Assembly: GCA_045837725.1 (NCBI GenBank)
Contig: JBEWZL010000269.1
Location: forward strand, 1-64,000
Direction of reading: 5' to 3'
DNA: 64,000 nt
Origin: Vermamoeba vermiformis
Taxonomy: Eukaryota > Tubulinea > Echinamoebida
Shown here: in pieces, positions 55,713-64,000 of the stretch
Position numbering within the stretch: the first letter of the stretch is position 1
How the letters are laid out: each line of letters begins with the position of its first letter
The notes under the pieces: model-generated
What the model saw: only the letters and a program-made list of their open reading frames with translations
Database searches by the model: none
Told to the model about the DNA's origin: nothing
Translations under genes and position numbers: made by a program

Positions 55713-55864
55713 TTATGATACAGGACGGTGTTACATCTATTGTTGGAATGAACGTAATCATAAAGAATGAGATCTGAGGTGTTTTTTCAGCTAACGGGAA
55801 TTCCAAAAATAAAACAGATCATCTTGATAATTTACAACGCTGTTAGTTAGTTTATTCCAAAGAG

Positions 55865-57355
55865 TTACTTATTATTATTATCTAATACTTCTACAATATT
55901 GATATCTAGATCATCGTACGAGCACTCGAACAAACAGCCTTTTTGAAGCAGATCGAACAAGTAGACGCCCTTCTTGATCTTTGAGTTCGTCACTCGCACC
56001 ATTTGATTAACATAGTGATACGCATATGCTCGTTCTTCAACGTCTTTACGGTATTGAGGCAGATCCGGATGTCCAGCAGTCGTATCCACTCGTGGTTTGA
56101 CCCACCAAGCCAAACCGTAAAAAGCGAATCGATCAGTAAATACTGAGATCGCTGGAGTTCCTATAGGCTCGTTGGGCAAGTCATATTGACCTGATCCACT
56201 GTTAGTTCTGAATTTTACTAAATAAGGAAATGTCGCGTAACTTACCCGCTTTATGTTCGGGGATCCAGCGCACCATGAACGGATGCAATGAGCTCCAACC
56301 CATAACAGCCTTCGTAACGACTTGTGGTCCTGCGATATCCCACACACCGGGATCGTACGTTGACATTAAGAAGTGCATGGCGTAATACAAAAATGGATGC
56401 ATCCGGTCGAATATCATGACCGCGCCTATTTTGTGGATAAAATTATTAGTAGAGCAATAAATAAGAAAAATAACCGCAATTTAAATTACCACGCTATTTA
56501 AAGTCCGCACACATGACATGATCCAAATTTAGCAAATTAATCGAATTTCTATTAATGGATGCGGCAAGCAGTTACCGTTAAAAATCAATTATATTAAGGT
56601 ATTAAACAATATTTGATGGTGAGTTAAGATATGAGCCGTTACTTACCGTTAATTTCGCCAGTCGCGACGTCAGATGGGTGCTGCACTCCCAAAGCATTTC
56701 GAACGTGTTCTAAATTCCTAATGACTATCGCATCTGTATCCAAATACACTCCTCCGTATTTCCAAAGCAGCGCTAGTCTCATCGCATCCGTCAAGTGGCT
56801 GAAATAGTTGCCTGAAGACTTGTACTGCGGAATATTTTGCGCCCATCGTTCTAACGGCGTGTCTTTGAATATATTATTCGTGTCTAAATAGTGGTGCACT
56901 ATATCGTAGTCATTCGTATAAAATGAAAAATCATCCAGGGTCATGTTCGAAGTAATTATGTGCAGCCTTGCATTAGGATGATGTGTAAATATGCTGTCTA
57001 TTACTCTGAAGTGCTTTAATTTGAAATCTTCGCGCTTTGTTGACCATAAAAGGAAAAAATTGAGTGGATCTTTTCCGCATTTTTTCTTGACCACTAAATT
57101 CTTGTTATCTAATTCGAATATAGGCTTCGTGCATTCTTTATCTTTAGTATCCGTATATTCGTCAATTACTTCTCCATCTCCAATATGAAACTGCAAAATT
57201 TGTTGATCGCATCCAACCGTCTTGTTGTTCGTTACTCGCAATTCTGTGACTAGTAATATTATTGCCAAAAATACAACAACTCCTAATATGAGAGTTCGTA
57301 TTGGTGTTCGTGATAATCTTCTCTTTGAAGCCGCTAAAAAGTAACTGATCGACAT
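55865..57355 (-). CDS. Type II membrane glycosyltransferase with DxD motif (alpha-1,4-GT-like)
   Basis: Three exons join in phase to about 420 residues. After a basic cytosolic tail (SKRRLSRTPIRT) there is one membrane helix (LILGVVVFLAIILLVTEL), the usual Golgi type II anchor. The catalytic region has LNFFLLWSTKREDF, HHPNARLHIITSNMTLDDFS, then DAMRLALLWKYGGVYLDTDA, the DxD sugar-nucleotide and Mn-binding signature of the Gly_transf_sug family that includes A4GALT. GPQVVTKAV and HPFMVRWIP also fit. It should transfer a sugar from a nucleotide donor to a lipid or protein glycan in the Golgi. An acceptor (TTTTGTAG) ends exactly at the ATG, and a GTAAGT donor lies about 80 bases upstream, so a 5' exon, coding or not, probably exists. 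Confidence 0.87.
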
Positions 57356-58147
57356 CTACAAAACAGTTAATTTGAATATTGCAGAAAACGAAATATATAT
57401 ATTTATCATATATAATCAAATTTTTATTGATGAACTTACTTCAAATCGTGCTACTGGCGTTTTTTGATCTTTTTGGTTACGTTTACCTATTTAATTATTT
57501 TTATTATTATGCTTAGCAAATGGCACGCTGTATAAATATACTATTCGTTTATAATTGAATAAAATATTGCTTAATCAAGTCATTATTGAAATGATCTGAA
57601 ACGGCTCGATCGTTCTGAATTTAGTCAATGGGTGTGTACTTACAAGACCATAATCTCGATCATATAATCTATTGTGGTGCTAATAGGGCTGAATAATGAC
57701 GACCAATTTAATTGTTGATGCTCTAATGGGACCGAACAACAACTGACTTTTTTTTTCGTTGCAACTTACGTTGTGCAGTTATGGACGGAACTGTCGTTAC
57801 TGTAGACGGTTCGCTTTTGGAGACCGTAAAGCAGGCACTTGTATTGCATGGCCAAAATCATAGTGCATTGATTGAGGCTTAGGCTCGATCAGATCGCGTG
57901 AACTGGATCGGCAGCGACTTTAAGGGCTGAAACGGGGTTGAACCATACGCAAGGCATACCCGGCAACCCTGGGCGGTCAACCGCTTTTCTGGGAATTTCT
58001 TGGCTCACGTGCTTTCTTTGTTTGTGCGGCCCCGTTTGTGCACGCCAAAAACAAAACACCACAACAGGACCGTCCTTTTTCATGTTGTATTTCTAACGGA
58101 CAACACAAGAGCTTTTAGTTGATATTAAGTTTGTTTGTCCCAACCGG
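57356..58147. other. Intergenic region, likely holds a 5' exon of the glycosyltransferase gene
   Basis: About 790 bases between divergent genes. A donor at about 57440 (minus strand) and an open run of about 15 codons before it (ending KTPVARFE) could be an upstream exon of the glycosyltransferase gene. A 65-codon minus-strand frame at 57889-58083 has no other support. Confidence 0.45.
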
Positions 58148-61100
58148 ATGGAGAAAAAAAGAAAAGCAGATGAGGCCTGGGACGACAAGCAAATACTTAA
58201 AAAATCGCGCCGCAATTCTGAAGGTATTTTTTATCGATTTATTATATTTACAAGGTTAATTCGCGAATTTAATAAGTAATTTATTTATTTGATCTAATTT
58301 TCATTTACCTCGTCGACTTTATTTCTGATTTCTCTATTTTTTAGAGTTAGAGATATTCCAAATATTTCCACAAGAGATATTACAGATTATTCTACTTTAC
58401 GTTGAAGATCCGTTGTCTATTGTTCTAGTGTCACTGACCTCAAAACGCTGGAATAATCTGGTATCACAATTATTAACAAATAGAAGGTGGCACGAAGTCT
58501 ATTTAGCCTCCAAAAAGCGGTTTAAAGTGAATATAGACGGAACACTTCTCGACCAAGGTAAGTTTAGAAAAATCTAATCAGATCTTCGCTTCTAACGTGT
58601 CATACAGTTCTAAAATCCGTTTCCTCGCCAAGCCAGAATATTTTTGAATGGGATTTTGAAATTTATGACTCGCCCGTTACGAGAGATTGCATGAAGATCC
58701 AGCAAGATCTGGTCGCTGACGACGAGTACCTTGCTAAATTTCCAATCAAATATTTCTTCGATCGTAAGATATTATTACATTAGATATAATAATAAACTGT
58801 GGCCTCTGCTAATTTTTTTGGCTAGAAAGCGACTACACGCTCTCAATGGACGGTGTCGACACAAAGCACAAAAATTACGATGCAGCCATTGACTACAAAC
58901 AACTGGCTTTGAAGTGCGAGGCCAAGTATCGCCAATTTGAACTATGGCGTGACACAAAGCCAGTTGTCGAAGCGTTCAGAAACTCCGGGTGCAGTTGTCT
59001 CAAAGAAGAAAACGAATTGGCTTTGTACGATGAAAAAGACGAAGAAATTGTCGAACTTGAGTCCAAACTCGACGTAGACTTGGATTGGTATGGATCACTG
59101 GTGCACGGTATCTTGAACAGCAAAGATTTCGATTACAGTTGGGATGAACACAGCGAGTCAGACGAAGAAATGGATGCGTCCGATAATCACACTAACAGCG
59201 CGGATAATGGTAAAAGTGACGACAAAGAGGCCATGCATAAACAAATATCTGATGCCATCAAGACGGAAGTGAACGAAGACAACAGCGATGTTGAAGATGA
59301 GTGCGAATACGATGGTTTTATTTCCATTGAACAAAGAGACAAGATTTTCGAGTGAGTCATGCAAAAAACGATTAAGGTCAATTAATAGAGCTAATTTGTT
59401 GTTTCTAGAAACGTGTCATCGTCAGAGCGCTCGCTCAAGCTGTTCATTCACGTGCTGAGTGCCGTGTTGATGGGGCATTGTCCCGCGCCATGCTGTCCCG
59501 ATTCAGCGCTCATTAGTGTAAGTCCGTGTTGCTATTGTATGTCAAACCTTTATCAAATGTTGACACGTGTCACTTCAGACAGCCAAATTCGAGCGATCCG
59601 TGGTTCGAACAGGCAATGTCGTCGATGAAGTTGTTAATCAGCTCAAATACGCCACAACACTCGATCAATCTTCGTCAATCATTTCAACGATGATTTGTGC
59701 GCTTCAAAAACTTCGCATGGCGGACTTGTTGTTCTTGAAAAATGGCGCGGAAAAGAAGTATCCGTACTTGAGCTCTGTTTATTCAGGTTCGTTATTTACA
59801 TTATCTAATACCTAGCCTATAATATTAATGTTGTACTAGTGTTCGAAGTTGAAAACAATATCTCGGAAGTGTTTTACCTCGCTGACAAAAAATGGGGAAA
59901 ATTCAATTTTCCGCAGCAAGTCAATCCGTGGACAAGTTATTTTCAAGCAGACATTGCGACTGACGATGATTTTGAAACAATGCCGGATTGGCTGTCAAGT
60001 AAGTGACACTAACGCCAAATAATAGCTGAATGTTCAATTTTTTCTTCAGTTCGTCATAGCGTTCATCGCTTAATGAGAAAAGGAGGAATTTTTTGTGCCA
60101 CACCCAATGCCACTGGTAAGTGTTTGATTATTATAATAGCGTTCTTGCGGTACTAATAACGGATCCAACAGAGTTTGCAGTCCATAAACTAAGTGAATTT
60201 ATTCACCGCACGTTGTCATCAGTTGTATCAGAGAAGAAACCGAACGAGAATGTAGTCGATGTGGCCAGTGAAGATATTTTGAAAGCCCTAGAGATGGGAC
60301 AGCTGGTTAGGGCAAAACAAACGACAATTTATACTGACAGGAGCGATTTTTATTACGAGAATCCAATTGTGATGAATTCTGACAGCGAAGATTACTCGGA
60401 CGAATCGTCAAGCGTTGATAGTGACTGGGTTGACGAGCCAATTACGGACTTAGAAGAGGGCGGTATCAACGAAAGCATAGAAGATGAAGACTACAAGGAC
60501 GACCCAATGCGTAGTATTGTACAAGAAAGTCTCAAAAAGTGCGTTCAACACGCCCAGTTTGACGCAAAGGAGGACCCTGAAGATTTTGAAATCTCAGTCA
60601 TGGAAAATTCCGACGAGGAAGATGATTCTGTGGATGAGCGTATCATCAGGCAGTAAGTTTAAGATTATAGCCTGCCTTCGTTTAAGTTTTTTCTCATCTT
60701 GTTATTGTAGCATGGTCGAGCTTTGGGATGAAACGATCGACCAAGCACCAGACCACGACGACAAAACAGCTTATTATATGCAAAAACATCTCGTTGAAGA
60801 CGCAATAGTTTACAGCGGACAAGAGTTGCAGGAAGAAGACGCGCTGGCACAATTGTTTATTCACAAATACGAAGACGACATTCCTTTTCACGACATGCCT
60901 GATGAACAACGCAACAAAATTCTTGAACTCCGAAGTACGTGACGATCGATTTATTAGTTTAATTAACGGCTCAATTTATTGTTAGAACAAACGAATCAAA
61001 TGATCAAAGAGCAATGCCAAGAAGAGCTCAGACAGTTACTGGCCACCAAGGTAACCTTGAGCCATGATTATAGTACGTTCTAGACTAACATTATCCAGTA

Positions 61101-61902
61101 CAACCGAATGAAGTACAATGCACGCATGTATGACTCGAGTATTCGAAGCGATGCTAATGAGTGCAAAACAATGATCGTTGATTTGAATGACGACAAGGCG
61201 CTCAAACACACCATTCACAAGGCTTCACAAATCATTCGTAAGCAAATGAATCTCTAAATGCTATTGGCCTTAAGTATACTTACTTTTTTTACAATAGGCT
61301 CAAGTTCCGTTCTCAAGTCTATTAAGCTCATGAACTTGCAGTGTACTAACAAAAAACAGTCAGCGCTGATAGCGCCGTTGATGAGTGACATTGCATCGAG
61401 TCCGACAATCACGTCAGTGGTGCTATTCAATTGTCACATCACATTATACGGCCCGTTGATTGATCTTATACAAAAGAACAAGCTCACAAAGTTTCATATG
61501 ATGTTTCCGATCAATTTAAGTGGAAACGATGAAGATCTTCATGGTGCAAATGAAAGTGAAAATGAATTCTTATTCGCGCTGCAAAATCAACAATCGATCA
61601 CAGATTTGATGCTGCCAATCATAGCACAGACTGAATCTCAGTTGAAATTTGTGAAAATAAGTTTCGTTCATGCACTGAAATCGATGCTCCCGCGATTAAC
61701 AACCCTTCATTTGTGGGACACTCGGAAAAACCCGGCACACCCCTTCCAGTCCGCAACATGCAGCGCCATCGCAGATATTTTAAACCAACCTCATAAGCTC
61801 AACTTGGTCGTGCTCCATTCTTGGTGCAAAATGAGCAACGAAGGTGTGAGCGAAATTATGCCCCTACTGCAAAAATTGAAGTACGCTGTAAAGGCGCATT
61901 AA
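58148..61902 (+). CDS. F-box protein with long acidic middle and C-terminal leucine-rich repeats
   Basis: About thirteen short-intron exons join in phase to about 950 residues, from MEKKRKADEAWDDK to the stop at 61902. Residues about 26-75 are an F-box (LEIFQIFPQEILQIILLYVE, VLVSLTSKRWNNLV). Several acidic stretches follow, for example WDEHSESDEEMDASDNHTN, NSDSEDYSDESSSVDSDW and ENSDEEDDSVDE. A moderately conserved-looking helical part has GRKHTIHKASQ-like sequence before the end. The last 200 residues are irregular leucine repeats (VLKSIKLMNLQC, TITSVVLFNCHI, RLTTLHLWDT, LNLVVLHSWCK). This layout is that of an SCF ligase substrate receptor. The N-terminal KKRK may be a nuclear signal. The target is unknown. 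Confidence 0.8.
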
Positions 61903-62524
61903 CAATGCCCAGTTTTGTCCCGTAAGAATTAAAACAATCGGAATAAATTTTTGCAAGATTGTACGACAGTTTCGTTGTCAGATTGACACCGCACGTGCTT
62001 TTTCTCTTCGAATTTGCGTTTTTTCGTTTTTTTCATCCAGGAATTACAGCACAAATGCCAAAATCTTTATTGATCGAAGTACTGGAATAATAACAACTTT
62101 GGAGTCGATGTTGCAACGCAATCTCGTACCTGGGTAGTTAGCGTGGTAGCCACAACGAGGATCATATCGGCAAAAAACAAGTTGGTAATAGTCCGTAAAG
62201 ATCCAGATAATCGTAGAGAACACTAATTTTATTTTTATAAGCTGCAGCTCGATCGAGCAACCTGGATGCTTTTGATAAAAGCCAGATCGAGTAAACAATT
62301 CCGTTGGATGTCGATTCCAACAAGCTGAAAAAATTGTTAACATTACAAAAAGATAATATACAATACATCACCTATATAATTCGTAGAAACTTGAGAATAG
62401 AATCGTCGCGGGAAAATTGTTAGATAGCCCGAGAACAAGAACAACTGAAACAAAATCAGACTTGAAGCTATTATTTATTCAACCATCTTACAGACTGCGC
62501 AAGACATCAATAGAACGAACTAAC
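61903..62524. other. Intergenic region with a possible small minus-strand gene
   Basis: About 620 bases. On the minus strand, after a good acceptor (AATTTTTTCAG at about 62326), a Cys-containing frame reads CWNRHPTELFTRSGFYQKHP and later YYQLVFCRYDPRCGYHANYP, ending near 62044. It might be the tail of a small secreted Cys-rich protein, but no start or signal peptide could be placed. Confidence 0.3.
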
Positions 62525-64000
62525 ATGAATTGGTCTAATTTGCCCAGCGAGATCTTGTTTTCGTCGCTGATTCAGCTTGATCTGCGTTCCTTACTTCGGT
62601 GCTCGTCTGTGTGCAAGAGCTGGCGATTGAACGTATTCGATGATCACTTATGGAAGGTCAGTCTCAAGCGCTGTTTAAATAATTAAATATTTTTGGTTGA
62701 ATTTTTCTTTATTTTTATTTTTCTTTATTCTAATTTTTCTATTTTTCTAAAGCACCTTTACCACGTCGATTTTACGTTCGATAATACTATGCCATATGAA
62801 AATCAATCCTGGCGATTTTTACATCTTCGAAAATCGAAAGTTTACAAGGCAATCCAAACTGGAAAGTGAGTTAGCAACGATTTTTTATGCCGAAAATACA
62901 TCACTAACTTCGTATTACTAGCGTATATATCAAAACTCTTATTGCAAGCCACGAGGTGCATAGCGAAAACAGATTCATTGGCCCACATATTTCGATGCAT
63001 AAAGACAACGTAATTGCAACCTGTGGCAGACAAGCGAGCACGAATTCTGTTAAAGTAATCGGTTGTCAAGCAAAAAATATTTATACTGAGGAGGTCTCTA
63101 AGGTACGCGTGCTAATTTCACTTTTTTTTTGGATCGACTGATCTGGTATTTTTAGCAACTCGGCAGATCTTGGTACTCTGTAGCCATAGGAGATTACTTA
63201 CTATCATTCGTACGTATAGGACAATATCCATTATACACTAATACTCCATTTAGAACGTTGACACCTACTTGGCTGTCGAATGGCATACTTTAAAAGCCAC
63301 CAAAATCTCCTACGGAGATATCTCCGAGATTAAATTTGCAGCTGAACGAAATCTCCCGTGGCATGACGGTCACTTCAAACAAGCTATTTTTAACGCTGAT
63401 CCGACGGTAACTCAAGTCATTGGAGTGGAGCCAAGGTGAGTTCAGCTGGTGCAAGTATTTTTTAATAATGAATCATATACTACCAGATTTGGCAACTCTG
63501 TGCTATATGACTGGGTGAAAAATGAAAAAATTGACCTTTCAACGCGGATCCAAGGACCAGCGCTGGCGTTCTGTAAAAACACTATTGTTTCTACTACACC
63601 CGGTGTGTTATACATCTATCAAGACTTTGAACTCGTGCGCCAGCTACCGATTGATACAGGGGTTTATTACGCGGCGTTGAACGATACCTTGGTACGGATC
63701 TAAATTTTCGACTTTTCACTTGCGCTAATTTCTTTTGTTATTTTAACAGTTAGTTTGTTCAACGATTCAGTTCATATGGATATTTGATAGACGCAATAAT
63801 TACGCAGTATTTAAGTTGAAATACCTACAAAATTTCCCGCTCTTTTTGTTCGACGATCTGCTCGTGTTTCGACTTAAATCTGGATTGACTTTTTACGACG
63901 TGAGTGCACGAAAAACACTTGGCTCAGTGTTCTATCGAGGATCTATGGCGAAACATGTCATTAAGGTACGTTGATCATCGATCTTTTTTGTGACGTTTCA
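62525..64000 (+). CDS. F-box protein, 3' end outside window
   Basis: The start MNWSNLPSEILFSSLIQLDL opens a standard F-box (LPSEILFSSLIQLDLRSLLR, CSSVCKSWRLNVFDDHLWK), with the usual W-K ending. Exons near 62525-62656, 62752-62864, 62922-63101, 63157-63209, 63255-63436, 63486-63690 and 63750-63966 join in phase. The region after the F-box has repeated strand pairs (RSWYSVAIGDYLLSF, NSVLYDWVKNEKIDLST, NTIVSTTPGVLYIYQDF, FLFDDLLVFRLKSGLTFYDV) that look like beta-propeller blades of a divergent WD40 type, as in FBXW proteins. It would act as an SCF substrate receptor. The model runs off the window in an intron after 63966. Confidence 0.75.

Noticed and set aside
57889-58083. Minus-strand 65-codon frame
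   Set aside because: No supporting splice sites or recognisable sequence; probably chance in a GC-richer patch.

Overview
This is a eukaryotic nuclear window. Nearly every gene is split by short GT-AG introns of about 45-90 bp, coding DNA is only mildly AT-rich while introns and spacers are very AT-rich, genes are packed on both strands, and all three standard stop codons are used. The gene mix (F-box/LRR proteins, MORN, ankyrin, DUF4139, DUF547, DUF3605, a THUMPD1/TAN1 homologue, many adhesin-like GPI-anchored proteins) suggests a free-living protist. An amoebozoan of the protosteloid type is my best guess, but that is inference. No operons, rRNA, CRISPR arrays or convincing tRNAs are visible.

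Layout. 1-0.84 kb: 3' end of an LRR gene. 0.9-2.6 kb (-): tRNA-acetylation cofactor THUMPD1/TAN1. 2.8-4.6 kb (+): probable mitochondrial protein with a CoiA-like nuclease fold. 4.9-7.2 kb (+): LRR-coiled coil-SAM-SAM-U-box protein, followed by a broken copy of a nearby gene. 7.5-9.7 kb (+): secreted, GPI-anchored beta-helix protein. 9.9-11.1 kb (-): F-box fused to a Rab-like pseudo-GTPase. 11.3-13.4 kb (-): phytanoyl-CoA dioxygenase-like enzyme. 13.9-15.9 kb (-): MORN protein. 17.2-17.8 kb (-): small unknown protein with strong codon bias. 19.3-20.2 kb (+): DUF3605 protein. 20.4-21.2 kb (+): divergent Ras-like GTPase. 21.5-28.4 kb (+): two tandem paralogous surface proteins with Cys-rich repeats, one repeat per exon. 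29-31.2 kb (-): a small two-helix membrane protein and a serine-rich disordered protein.

31.8-38.7 kb (+): DUF4139, DCC-type thiol oxidoreductase, CHR chromate-family transporter and DUF547 genes. 39.5-43.6 kb (+): 1,270-residue ankyrin protein. 44.8-46.9 kb (+): secreted eqolisin-like protein with a 763-bp intron crowded with hairpins. 47.1-55.7 kb (-): two tandem LRR paralogues. The downstream one is split by a 4,413-bp DNA transposon (48506-52918) with 31-bp perfect terminal inverted repeats and an 8-bp target duplication. Removing the element and one duplication restores the host reading frame exactly. The element carries a zinc-finger DDE-type transposase and a divergently transcribed second gene of unknown role. 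55.9-57.4 kb (-): DxD-motif Golgi glycosyltransferase. 58.1-61.9 kb (+): F-box/acidic/LRR protein. 62.5 kb to the end (+): a partial F-box protein.

The strongest candidates for something undescribed are the two-gene transposon caught inside an LRR gene, the hairpin-rich intron at 45929-46691, the F-box/pseudo-GTPase fusion and the CoiA-like mitochondrial protein. All gene models were read by eye from splice signals and phase; none has transcript support here.
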